Assembly: GCF_038396675.1 (NCBI RefSeq)
Contig: NC_088933.1
Location: 39,252,501-39,316,500 of the forward strand
Source of the DNA: Hydra vulgaris
Lineage: Eukaryota; Cnidaria; Hydrozoa; Anthoathecata; Hydridae
DNA: 64,000 bases
Reading direction: 5' to 3'
This document shows positions 25,220 through 36,682 of this stretch, piece by piece. The position numbers and the translations under genes are program-made. Below the pieces are notes generated by a model that was not told where the DNA came from, made no database searches, and saw nothing but the letters and a program-made list of their open reading frames with translations. The first letter of the stretch is position 1, and every line of letters starts with the position of its first letter.

Positions 25220-25900
25220 CATGTCTAACAGATTAAATAATCAAGAAGTATTCCGTAAACGAGTGTACGCTTTTTTAGATTTGCATCCAAAAAAAAAAAA
25301 AAATGTTTATTATTAATCATTTTCGCATGGGAAATGTCCCAAAATCAACCATGTATGTAATGGAACAAAAGGAGATCAATATAAGACCAGAACAAAAAGT
25401 TAGAACTCATCGGACTGCAAAAAAAAAGTTTAAGAAACAGATAAAATGCCTAGAAAATTGATTGATAAGAAAGACTTCGTAGCTTGCCAAAAGATTAAAT
25501 GTTTCCCTGCAGTACATATCCAAAATTATTAACGAAAAGACGAGCAATGCGTCCTAATTGCGGAAAATTGGTAAAATTTGACAAAAAATTGTATTTTCCT
25601 TTGTGCAACACTTGAGCTTCCTGACGACGCTGGATATTATACTTCTCAGCCCGACGCAACTTTTAATGAGTTCAAGCCCAAAAGAAAAAGCAAATATGAG
25701 CCAAAATTATAAATTTGGATAGCCCGTTGAGAAAAAGGGGTTTTAAAGCATTACATTGCTCCTTCGGGTCAAGCAGTCGACAAGGATGTGTACATTTTTA
25801 AATACCTGGTTAAATTAAGGAAGTTCATACAACCCTGAAGTACAAGTTCAACGAGGTTTTGTTAATAAAATATCATCGAACATTTAAATTTTTGAATCAT
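25220..25900 (+). pseudogene. Tc1/mariner-type transposase relic A
   Basis: It starts MSNRLNNQEVFRKRVYAFLD at 25220. A poly(A) slip near 25290 shifts the frame. A helix-turn-helix region follows (FRMGNVPKSTMYVMEQKE, then NIRPEQKVRTHRTAKKKFKK). Catalytic-region traces come at 25640-25760: YTSQPDATFNEFKPKRKSKY, EPKL, WIA, EKGF, recognisable as the segment between the first and second catalytic Asp. Several stops and shifts; the first Asp and the last acidic residue are not found. It is a different lineage from 21156-21606. Confidence 0.65.
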
Positions 25901-25999
25901 ACGCCGTCCTCAAAAAATTTTATTTAATAATATTAAAGATTTTTGTCTTCAAATCTATAAAAAAAACTATGACAGTATCTAAACCGGTGACTGGTCTTT

Positions 26000-27025
26000 T
26001 ATAATGGTAAGAAACAAGTACAAATTAGCTTTTCGAGTATTACCACAGATAATACAAAGAAGGTATGAGTCAAGCAAAAAGAAATTGATTACTAAGTACT
26101 TGACTTGCAAATCAACTGTATGTTTAATAATCAAACAACTTTAATAAAAACAGTCTTTAGAAACAAATAATAAGAGCGGAATACCACGTAAAAAATATCG
26201 TTTAACTGATAGAAAAATTATTCTTCATGTCAAAAAAGAATCCTGATGACAATGCTAAGGATGCTACAAACAAAAATTAAAACCTTCACTGTCCGAAAGT
26301 ACATTTTGCAGACGGGTAAACCTTTAGGAAGTCTGAGCGTCAAAACAGCAAAAAATCCTTTTAAAGAATCAAATCCTCTTTAAAGAATCAAATCCTCTTT
26401 TAAAGAATCAAATCCTCTTTAAAGAATCAAAAAGCTAGAATTGAGTTTGCAAATGTTCATAGGCTCTCGACAATTGATATACCTTCTAATGGCAATTAGA
26501 AGGTACGTAAACCTAAAGGTAAACGTTTGGACCCTAATTATACAAGAAGAACTTTCAATCACAGTGGTGAAATTGTTTGAGATTGGTTTTCCTATTTTAG
26601 TAGAATAGAATATATTCATCGAACAAATGTCGTTATAGATTAATTTATATATTGTGATATTTTTGATAAAAGTTGATTCTTCATGCTGTTAGTAATACGT
26701 CTTTTTTATGAACATTTTAACATGACAATGACCCGAAACGTCTAAACTTAGTAACCAATGATTTTTAAAAAAATGAAGGAATTAGTTGTTCAATCAATTT
26801 CCTCAACCCTATTTAAAATGTATGACACCAAGTTGAACTTTTTATCTGAAAATTCTAGAACCCTTCAAAACATCAGTAAGCATTGTATGGCTAATTGGTG
26901 ATATGTATGGCTACTGAAGCCAAGTTTGAATGAGATAACCCAAATAAAAGTTGTTAAGTTCAATGAGTGTATGCCAATAAGATGTCCAATGATCCTAAAA
27001 AGTAAAGAAATAATGATTGGCTTTA
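26000..27025 (+). pseudogene. Tc1-type transposase relic B, nearly full length
   Basis: Broken frames carry the whole order of a Tc1 transposase. There is an N-terminal helix-turn-helix region (26030-26130), then GIPRKKYRLTDRKIILHVKK near 26175, then TVRKYILQTGK (second helix-turn-helix). A catalytic-core segment reads KPKGKRLDPNYTRRTFNHSG near 26505, then FIYCDIFDKS, NMTMTRNV (from the QDND.PKH box), and a C-terminal end CMPIRCPMILKSKEIMIG near 26970, like the Tc1 ending MP.RC..VI.AKG. Stops and frameshifts throughout. A 22-bp repeat has expanded inside it (26357-26430). Dead copy. Confidence 0.7.
26357..26430. repeat. ~19-22-bp tandem repeat inside the dead Tc1 gene
   Basis: TTTAAAGAATCAAATCCTC occurs three times and a final partial fourth, with alternate copies carrying an extra T. 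A single copy would fit the transposase frame, so the expansion happened after, or during, loss of function. Confidence 0.8.
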
Positions 27026-29654
27026 CTAACTTTTTTTAGTAGTTGTAAAAAAAGTTACTAATGTTTGAGAGGACCACATTTTTACCTTAAAATACTAATA
27101 CCTGCAAACCTACACGTTTATAATTTTCAAAAAATAAAACTATTTGACTACAAATCTTTTCCTTTTAATTTTAACCATTTTCCTTGCAATTTTATCTATT
27201 TTCCTTGTAATATTAACAATTTAATTCCACTTAAAGAGTTTTTTTTTTAAGTAAAATTACGGTATTCAGTAATTGAAGTTAAAAGTATATTTTATTTTAT
27301 TTTTGTTGTTGTTGCGAATGTTTTGGAGGGCAGCGTAATTTAAAAAATTCATATGCCTTTTTTAATAAAAAAAACCGAGGCTCAAAATCAGTTTGTTAAA
27401 TAAATTTAAAAAAAAAAAAAAACTATTGACAACAAGCCATTGGGGACAATGAAATTGCTATTTGATTGCAATAAAAGTGGCGCCATCTTTTGATAAAAAC
27501 TTAAAATTAAACTTGGCTTTTTATAACTTAAAAAGTAGGGAGATTTTATATAAAGTTTTCTCTGTGTATTTTTAGAATGTAGAAGTATGTGTAGTTAGGG
27601 TGGTTCAAAAATTTTATTTGAAAAAGTGTACATTTTTATTCATCTACTAAAACAAATACTTGTTAAAAAATTGAGGTAGTCTAAAGCATTTTCAGAATAA
27701 TATTATCGAAAAAAAAATGTTATTTTACTTCTTCAAAAGTATGTTGGGTCTCAAAAGTAAAAAAAAATTAAAAAAATAAAAATAAAAAAATAATAAAAAA
27801 AATATATAAACAATAGGGAAAAGTTTTCTATGATGGCGTGGCGCTCATGATGGCATACTGATCATATTTCCATAAATATTTATAATGGTAAAAAATTGTT
27901 TAGATCTACATTTGTATACTGACTTAACATTACTTATGGTAAAATACGTACCTTTCCCACAAATAATGTTTTTATAATTAACAAATATTTTAGGTAAGTG
28001 GTATTGTAATCTCTTTATATATTTGAAAACATGACTTTATAATAAATCAAACAAAAATGAACTTTTTACCTATTTCTCCAACAGATGTTGTATATTTATA
28101 GCAGTACTTATTTTAATGTAATTTTTGAACGAGGTAGATACAGCATGTTTTAATAAACATTTTGACTATGATGTTCCTATGATGGAATATTGATGGGTTG
28201 CTCATGTTAGCATACGTATGCCATAATCAAACTTAATTTGTGAAAAAAATTACACAGCGCATAAATTATTTAAACTAATATGGCTCTTAAGGTGGTACTA
28301 CCCTTCAAATTTTATTTTCCAAAATAAGTTTTTGTTAAAATGTTAAACATTATTCGATAGTAGTTAAAAAACACCATTTTATTTACTTTATTGTCACAAA
28401 AAAATGCTGAGTCAGCAAAAAAAGCAAAACATGCAGTTACAAGAACATAAATGTCATGAGAAATATTTGAGATAAAAGCTTTAAATTTTACAAACATATA
28501 GCTTAATGGTTGGTGGAGGGCCCCTAGTAGAATTCTTCAAAATTATTGAGCCAAAGTAAAATGACTGATATTAACCTGTAAAAATGGCCCGTGGAGTAAA
28601 ATTCTGGTCAAAATAAAAAATATTTTTCAATTATTCTACTTCCAGCCCTTTCTAGAATATCAATGAACAAACTGTGAAAGTTTCAAAGAAAAGAGCTAGT
28701 AGTTTCCGAGATATTAATATTCTATTAATATTATATTTGAGATATTAATATTCTAGTTTAAAAATATTTGAAAAATATTATTCTGAGAAAAATATCTTTT
28801 AAAAAAAAAAGTGTCATAAACTAAAAAAATCTCTATTTAAAAAATATCGAAACCGGCCAGAAAAATATGATTAACCACCTTCAATCTTTGTTCTGTGTCA
28901 AAATAATCTTTTTACAATACCAATGAAAAAATTGTAAAAATAGGGCAAAAATATAAACAGACATGGTTGCTAAGGCCGTTGCAAGGGCCTTAGAAAATAA
29001 ACTTGTTGCCAATAAGTACAAATTTTGGGGCTTTCTGTTAATTTTTGAAGGAAAGTAAAGTGATTTTGTGATTTAGGATGTTTAAAATGTTAGATTTAAA
29101 AAAAAAAAAATTTTTTTTTTTGCTAATTTAAACAAAATAAACCTTATAAAACATAAAATATAAAATTGCCTTATAAAACATAAAATGTAAAATGGGAAAA
29201 ATCAGCAATCAAAAACGTTTTCATAAATGTTAAAGAAAAAAAATTAGGATGGCAAAACCTATAATGTTCCTACCACAACGTTAAAGGTTTAAAAAAAACC
29301 AAGGTGGTACAAAAATTCCAAAGCTATTAGATAATCCACTGTATCCAGAGCTTGGAGTGCTAAATATTTACGGGTTAATATTTATTGTATACTTTTATTC
29401 ATGTCTAGATTAAAAAATTGTATGCTACTTAAAATTATGAAAATCTTTTTTATGTTTTAAATCATAAATATCAAAGATTGCATAATTATTAAATACCAAC
29501 AAACTTATAAAAACTAAAGCGTGTACGCGAAAAAGTAAATAGGTCTTTTTTTTTCAGAGGTTGTATTAAAAAGAATTCAAATTGTGTTGGTATTTTGTTG
29601 GCAACATGTAACAGTTTCAAAAAAATGTTTTAGTTTTTTCATTTAACTTAAAAT
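27026..29654. other. intergenic, nothing firmly recognised
   Basis: About 2.6 kb without a gene I can support. AGGGTGGTTCAAAAATTTTA (27597) and AAGGTGGTACTACCCTTCAA (28288) look like ends of small DNA elements and an ACCACCTT occurs at 28874, but I could not pair them into one element. A/T homopolymers are frequent. Confidence 0.4.
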
Positions 29655-30490
29655 AAGTTTTAAAAATGACAGAAGAAGACGTTAGAAAAAATATTTTGCA
29701 CAAATATTATGGAAAATCTGAATAGAAGCTACAATTCAATTGCAAAAAAGTTGCAAATTTATCTCTACACCGTTAGTCATGTTGTTAAACGTTTTCCCAA
29801 ACAAATTCAATTCAACGCAAACCTAGTAACGGAGAAAAGAAGGCTTTTCAAGATATAAAACTGGTTAGAAAACTGATTAATAGTTTTAATCGAATAGAAT
29901 AATCCAAGCCTCTCATGTTGGGAACGCGCAAAAAAGAAAAAATTTTCTAATAGTTTTAATGTAAACGTTCAAAATAAAAATTTTTTTCAAGCTTTCAAAT
30001 CATAAAAAGTTTCTAACCTTTCTGAAATTAAAAAAAAAAGTGCAAGAACCCGCTAAAAAAAAGTTTTATGACAGTTACATTTCTGAAAATTTCTAAATTA
30101 TTGAAGATAATAAAATCTTTATAAAGTACGATTATCAGCAAAATCCTGATGCTGTCCATTATAATGTCAGATATACCCAAAACATGATAAGCTTGTTAAA
30201 AAAACCTTTGACAGGCTTGACCTTTGATTTGACAGGCTATTTGTAGGTATGGCGCCCATATTTTTGAGTCATTACTTTCCGGTAAAATATATGTTAAAAA
30301 GCCTTTAAATATACTTTATTTACCTCTTACTAAATCACATTATAGTAGAAATGTGTTTTGGCCTAATTTATCATCAAGTCATTATAGCAAACTGGCTAAG
30401 GATGATATAAACAAAATGGCGTGAAATTTGTGTCTTAAGCAAACCCTCCAAAGTGCCTATAATTCAAAACTATTGCAAAGTACTGGGTAA
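29655..30490 (+). pseudogene. mariner-type transposase relic C
   Basis: It begins MTEEDVRKNILHKYYGKSE at about 29667 and is soon broken. Near 30070-30230 one frame reads IIEDNKIFIKYDYQQNPDAV, comparable to the first-Asp region of the relic at 21156-21606 (EDDQTYCKKEF.QLP). Near 30330-30420 another reads SRNVFWPNLSSSHYSKLAKD, matching the FWPD.A..HY box with the catalytic Asp changed to Asn (N in WPN). Many stops. Order and spacing fit a single decayed transposase gene on the plus strand. Confidence 0.65.
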
Positions 30491-31053
30491 TTATTACGCT
30501 AAAAATGAAAAAAAAGAAAAATAAAAACTACGCAGAAATGTTAAAGATTTAAAAATGAATTGCGCACAGAATAATAATCAAATAATTTTGATTGTTATTC
30601 TATGCGCAAGCTTATGTGTACCACTAAAGCAATAGTTCGAAATTTTATTAGATATCCACAGGAATAAATAATTTCTTTGAATTATTTTATCTTCATATAT
30701 TATTGTATTAAAATTAATACTTAAAATCTAAATGTAAAACTATTTGCTTGATTCAAAATTTTAAAAGTTTTTAAAAACAAGAGTTTCTTGGCTATGGTGT
30801 AACCCAGACATCCCTCGCTCCGCCCCTTCTTCGATCATCACAAACGCAATAATTTTTATTGATCTAAAATTTTAAAAAATTTATATGGTATGTAGATTAA
30901 AAGAAGTTTAGTGCAAAAAGAAATTCAAAAAATAATGTAAAAGTAATAATAATTGTAAATATTTACTGAGAACCGACTTTTTACTATTTGATTTATTCTT
31001 TTTTAATATACAAATTTCATCTTATTTTAAACTTTTTTTTTACATTTATAAGC

Positions 31054-31058
<5 letters not shown>
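30491..31058. other. intergenic, nothing recognised
   Basis: AT-rich; a GC-richer patch near 30795-30845 (AACCCAGACATCCCTCGCTC) has no identity I can assign. Confidence 0.4.
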
Positions 31059-31120
<62 letters not shown>

Positions 31121-31150
31121 CTGAAGTAAATGTAAAATTTTTTTAACTTT

Positions 31151-31237
<87 letters not shown>

Positions 31238-31249
31238 GTATATATATTT
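31059..31249. repeat. two (AT)n microsatellites
   Basis: Alternating AT at about 31059-31118 and 31156-31249 with a 37-base spacer. Confidence 0.95.
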
Positions 31250-32306
31250 TTTTCTATGTAAATGACATGATGGTAGATGGTGCCATCATATTTTAAATAA
31301 AAAATATTGTAAATAATTTTTATGAGAATGGCAAACTATATTTAGTTTTTTTAAGAAAAAAATGGAAACATTATAAAATGCTCTAATAAATAATTGTATA
31401 ATAAAATATAGAAGCCATCAAAGAAAATATTAGTATTGGATGGTTATTATCTTTTCTTCGAGAAACAACTGTATATTTATCTATGACCATTGCAATGGTT
31501 ATACTTAAAAAAACCGAATCTTTATATACCGATAGTATATTATAGAGCGGGAGGAAGAAAAATGATTTTAATCAAAAAACAAATTATTATAAATCAGTTT
31601 TGAAAACATACTAATATTCAACTCAAAGAAAAAACGATAGTTGATTTTTATTTTAAATCATTGATTTTATTATTTCATAATTTAAATTAGCTGTTAGAAA
31701 CAGTTTATGTTAATAATCTATAAAATATTAGTTATTATTATTATTAGTTATTGTTATTAGAGCATAACAAAATTATGGTTACCAAAAGCATGCAATTTTC
31801 AATCCATTCCAAATACATTAATGCGTTGTCATACCAACAATCTCAATATATAGTTTTCGAATCAACAAATCAATAGAGTTTTGAAAATTAAAAAAAAAAA
31901 ATACTTTTTAACTAAGTAAGAAAATCAAAAACGAATAATATATGTGTATATGTAAAAATACACATGTCTAAAACTCTTTTGTTGTCGATGAGTCAAAAAT
32001 TTTACTAAATAAGTCCAAAGTAATACTCGATGAGTCAATAAGCTACACCTACTTTTTATCATAGATATTGTAAATTATGACATATTATTATTTCATAAAA
32101 GATCATCAACCACTTTCAAATTTTTTCTTTTAATTTATCAGTATTAATAACCCTCCTAGCCAATCGGAGAAATATTTTTCAGAGTTAATATTATCTTTAA
32201 TCAAGTTTTAATCAACCAGTCTTCGATAAAAACACGACCAATAAAGTATCCAACTAAACTAGATTAAATTAATAATCCTGTTAATGTCTGCTGAAAAATA
32301 AATGTG
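31250..32306. other. intergenic, nothing recognised
   Basis: AT-rich, no gene. ACTCGATGAGTCAAT at 32025 echoes GTCGATGAGTCAAAA at 31984, a small local repeat. Confidence 0.4.
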
Positions 32307-32331
32307 CATATATATATATATTTATATATAG

Positions 32332-32368
<37 letters not shown>

Positions 32369-32372
32369 TATG

Positions 32373-32450
<78 letters not shown>

Positions 32451-32566
32451 TATATAATCATAATCATATATATAATCATAATCATATATATAATCATAAT
32501 CATATATATAATCATAATCATATATATAATCATAATCATATATATAAATATAATCATATATAAATA
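32307..32566. repeat. (AT)n microsatellite followed by an 18-bp tandem repeat
   Basis: (AT)n with occasional G to about 32445, then five to six copies of ATATATAATCATAATCAT to about 32550. The second array looks like a decayed and re-expanded product of the first. The minus-strand frame (MIIYMI cycles) is incidental. Confidence 0.95.
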
Positions 32567-34600
32567 TAAGTCAATAAAAGTTACGAAAGTATAGCTTAAA
32601 AATATATTTTCAGATCGTGATTGAATAATGTTATGATCTTTGTAATAGAAGTTATAACTTCCAAATTAGGTCCTTCAATTCAATTTGATAATTGCATTAA
32701 ACAGGCTGCGAATTGCTGGACTCGCCCTACAAACAATATTAGACGTTAAGATTTGTAACCTGTTTTAATAAAAGGGTTGTTTCTTTTTTGAAGAGTAACT
32801 TATGTTTATTTGTCTTAAAAAGATTTAATTCTAATGCTATATTAGTTTTTGCGCCATCTTAAGTTGCCATATTTAATCAGTCTAATTGTAAATGTGTTTT
32901 AATATATGAATTTTATTTAAGCATTGAATTGATGTTCTCATAACTTTAAGAACAAACTTTGCACCGAGAATTTAATAATTTTATTCAATAACCCTTTTAG
33001 CTTTATCTTGTTTATAGTTTGAATAACTTCCGATTCTATTGATTGCAGTATAGATTACAATATAGATTGCAATATAGATTATAATTTCGGATTATTAAAC
33101 TTAGCTTTTTATTGTTATCTTTAATGCTGTTCCTTTAAACTTTTCCTTGAATAAATATCTGATAATTCTAATTACTTATTTATAAACGAATAAAAAATAT
33201 ATGCTTGAGTGTTGTTGTGCTTTAAATCTACGTAACGTCATTGAACTACAGTACGTCATCGAATTATTTTACGGCGGAAAGCAAAAAAAAAAAAAAGTAC
33301 TTAAAGTAAACAAAGAGAAAAAAACTGCAAAATTGAAATTTAAAACTTGCTTTTATGTATAACATTGTTATTGCTTCCAAACATTTATTTTAGACTGAAA
33401 ATTTTTTTTACTTATCCTCGGTACCCCTGTTTACTTATCCTCGATATCCCTGTTTACTTAAAACTCATAAACTTATAATTGTTGAAATGTTGAAGTAAAA
33501 AAGTTACTTCAATATTTGAGACGATTGTTTAAAAAGATGGATCTGGTCACTCCATAAAATTACAAACATGTTTAACTTCGAGAAAGCTAGATTATAAGTT
33601 ATTGTAGAATGTTGTATAGTTTTCGACATATCTACAAGAAGTTCTAATAACTGAAATTGTTGTCAACTGAGCACGCGACATATTATTCACTAGTTTGCAA
33701 TGCAGTAACCCATCTTATATAACATTTAAATATCTAACTTTTAATTAAAATAATAAAATCAATTATAGTTATAATATAACTTAGGTGAAATTCAAATTAT
33801 AAAAATAGTATAAATAAAATGAATTAAACAAAGATTAAAGAACTTAAATTTTTTTTTTTAAATGATAAATGGTGCATTCCCCGTCGGAACAAAGAAAGAA
33901 ACTAAAATGATAATAAAAACCAGTTGTTTCCAGAGAAACCAGTTTTTTTTAAAGAATTAGCCATGTAAAAACAATCATCAACAATTTTCAACGACCAAAA
34001 ACCAATTTATAAAAGTTTTCATTAACAAGAGTCCTTACATATACATTTTACTAAGCAAAAAGAAATCAGAAAATTTAGATATTTTTGCTTTTAAAAATAT
34101 TTAACTTTTTGCATTTCATGATTTTGCATTTCATGATTGTCTTTTATAAAATTCAGAAGTTAAATTTTTATTGTAATTTCAAAAACTTTTATTTTTTAGG
34201 TATTTTAATGCAGCAAAAACAGATGAAATAAGTATAGTAATTAAAAATACCTTGTCACCAACAATTGTCACCAACTGCATGCATCCTGCATGCATTTTTT
34301 TGCATTAAGTGTTTTACAAAAGGTACTTCTCTAAATGCGGTTAGAAAACAAGTTCCTATTTTAGACATTTGTGGTTCTTTGTTGCTATAATACAAAATAT
34401 AATTGATATGTGTTTTGAATAAAGTGATGTTGAAGATGAATTATTCATGTTTTGCTTATTAAGATATTTTTATATGATATCAGTATATTGAAAACGTTTT
34501 TTATTATTTTATTTTTATTTATTTTTACATTTTAAATATAAACTATAAGATATTAATGCAAAAACAAAAGTAAAATCAAAATAACAAGAATTTTAAAAAA
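32567..34600. other. intergenic, nothing recognised
   Basis: Two kilobases of AT-rich DNA. Small local repeats: GATTGCARTATAGATTACAAT near 33042-33082 (three copies), TACTTATCCTCGRTAYCCCTG twice near 33410-33450, and GCATTTCATGATT twice near 34112. No gene or RNA seen. Confidence 0.45.
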
Positions 34601-34830
34601 ACTCTGTAAGACATGAGTGAGAGAGAAATGCACTTTATATCTGTAAGATACGAGTGAAAAAGAAATGCACTTTATATCTGTAAATTACGAGTGAGAAAGA
34701 AATTTACTTTATATCTGTTAGACATAAGTGAGAGAGAAAGAGAGGGTGAGTGAAGGTAAAAAGAACTTTAAAAAACTTTATATCTGTAAGACATGCGTAA
34801 GAGAGAAAGGGTAAGTGAAGGTTAAAAAAA
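34601..34830. repeat. ~48-bp tandem repeat, four to five copies
   Basis: The unit is like CTGTAAGACATGAGTGAGAG then AGAAATGCACTTTATAT, progressively diverged and lengthened with purine-rich insertions toward the right. It continues into a purine-rich (GA/AAAG) stretch to about 34950. Confidence 0.85.
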
Positions 34831-34950
34831 AAAGTATCAGAAAAAAAAGCGGAGATAAAACAAGTAAATGAGAAAGAGAGAATTTTCGAGGGTAAGATGG
34901 AAGAAAATAGAAAAGTTGAGAAAGTAAGAGAAAGGAAAATGAGTAAAAAA

Positions 34951-35758
34951 AAAAACAATATAAAATTTACTTTTGAGAACAATCTTTTTCTTAATTTCAT
35001 TTATTTCAACATTTTAAAGAAAATGCAATCTAAAATAAAATGAATAGAATAAAACACAAAACATTCAACAGGTTAAAACCTTTTGGACTCTTAAATTAAA
35101 TTTTAATGCTGGCAGTGACTTATTATACAAACGTAAATACAGAGGTTTGCTAATTTGTAAATACAGTGGTGGCGATTGAATCAGTCATAAACACTATTTC
35201 GGTTTTCTTTATTCAGAAAGATATTTAATTCGCTTTGGCAAGTAATTATTACGATACCGCTTTAAAGCAGTAATAATATTTGTATGAGATGTTTCATTTG
35301 TTTGCAAGTGTTTTATTTTGAAAAACTTTTTGTAAATAATTAAAAAAAAAGCGCAAGTTTTAAACATAGCCATAAGTTAATAATGATTTTTCAACCGCAA
35401 AATTATTCTATAATTTTTTTACAGTGTTATTATTGGTAATATCAGTGTTAATATCTTTAATATCACTCAAAATCATACAGTAATCTCTATGATATCTAGG
35501 GTTCTCTACTTTTGCTGTTACAAGAAAATAAATGAGTATATAGGAAACGTACTTCAAAGAAGTTGGAACAAATTAAAATCTTAAAGATAGAAACTACATG
35601 GTTTTTTTCAATCTGTTTGAAGAAGATTATCAGTAACTTTATTATTTTTTTTACTACGAGAAATAGTTGCCGAATTTTCATACTAAGAGAAGTAAATGCG
35701 CAAAACCAATGTAGTTAAAACCTCAAGACGATTGCAAAACAGTGATATAAAAACAGTT
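34951..35758. other. intergenic, nothing recognised
   Basis: AT-rich, no gene. Several TTAATATC/GGTAATATCAG words near 35428-35466. Confidence 0.4.
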
Positions 35759-35856
35759 CCCGGTGGGCACCGGACCTAAAAAAAGACGTCTTTTAAAAGC
35801 CTAAAAGACGTCCAAAACGTTTAAAAGACGTCTTTTTTACGTCCCGTGCCCAATGA
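35759..35856. mobile_element. short self-complementary GACGTC-rich element (MITE-like), ~98 bp
   Basis: The left end CCCGGTGGGCACCGGACCT and the inverted right end (CTCATTGGGCACGGGACGT on the opposite strand) correspond. Between them AAAGACGTCTTTTAAAAG-type palindromes repeat, so the whole element can fold back on itself. GC-rich compared with its surroundings. Similar plan to 20531-20618. Confidence 0.6.
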
Positions 35857-36289
35857 GTTGGGGTGAAAACCAGTGATAGAGCATTATGAAGACGTTGCTT
35901 TATTTGTGATTATGTAATAAAAAATAAAAAAAGAGTCAAAATTTAACCAAAGCAAACGTAAAGAAACGAAACAAAAGAGCTAAATAGTTCAACTTGACGG
36001 ATAAAGATTGAGAGAAAGTAGCATTTAATGATGAAAGTACCATATGTGTAGTATATGTGTAGTACCGGTGTTACGTTAAATAAGTAGTCCGTTAAAAAAG
36101 TAGATAGATAGCTCTGCGCATGCGATAAGCATGCGCAGATATGATGTTAAGTTTCCATTAGGTAGGTGAAATCTATCGTTAAATAAGTAGCCTTGTTCCA
36201 TTAGGTAAATCTTCAAAGTTACTTAAATTTCTAATTTAAATCTAAAAATCTAAAAAGTCAAAAATTGAAATGAAAATCAAAATTTTGAA

Positions 36290-36659
36290 TATAAGGCATC
36301 CAATGAGCAAGTTCAAGAAAAAATGGATTCTTATAATAAAGTTGTTACAGAAGTAAATAACAATATTATGCAGACCCAGACTAAAATGAAGAAATATTAT
36401 GCTTCAAAACAACTGAAAGGATGCAAATCATTTTCATTTAAAATAGGGGACCAAGTTTTAGTAAGAAATTACAGAAAAATTGGTTGCAAAGGAAGTCGGA
36501 TAGAGCATGATTAGATGGGACCTGGAATCATTTCAGAAATAAAACAAACTGGTGCTATTTTAACTGTTAATGGTAAATTTTGGAAAAAATCTGTTGCTTT
36601 ATCTAACATCAAGCCTTATTTATCAGAAAAACAAGCATTGTCCACCCAATTGATTTGAA
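36290..36659 (+). pseudogene. Ginger integrase C-terminus with GPY/F-like module, one in-frame stop
   Basis: One frame runs from about 36290 to the TGA at 36657-36659, interrupted only by TAG at 36512-36514. It carries a coiled, Gln/Lys-rich stretch (QTQTKMKKYYASKQLKG), then FKIGDQVLVRNYRK and, after the TAG, MGPGIISEIKQTGAILTVNG. The IGDQVLV plus MGP.II pattern is the C-terminal GPY/F module of Gypsy-type integrases and Ginger transposases; the stop sits where a Trp is usual (HDW.GP), a one-base change. The catalytic core that should precede it is missing; the left terminal repeat ends about 100 bases upstream. Confidence 0.7.
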
Positions 36660-36682
36660 AAGAGCATGATTATTGTCTTAAA

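Noticed and set aside
27590-28880. A ~1.3-kb DNA element bounded by GGGTGGTTC and GGTGGTACTACCC-like ends
   Set aside because: The end-like words do not pair into consistent inverted repeats, and no target duplication or coding remnant supports an element.
34704-35000. 98-codon minus-strand open frame rich in Phe/Ser/Leu with TDIK repeats
   Set aside because: It follows the 48-bp tandem repeat and the adjoining purine-rich tract; composition is repeat-driven and there is no domain.
36290-36659. Gypsy-type LTR retrotransposon as source of the GPY/F integrase tail
   Set aside because: No LTRs, protease-reverse transcriptase-RNase H order or primer-binding site is visible. TG...CA inverted ends with CCGG flanks and a Ulp1 protease fit a Ginger-like DNA transposon better.
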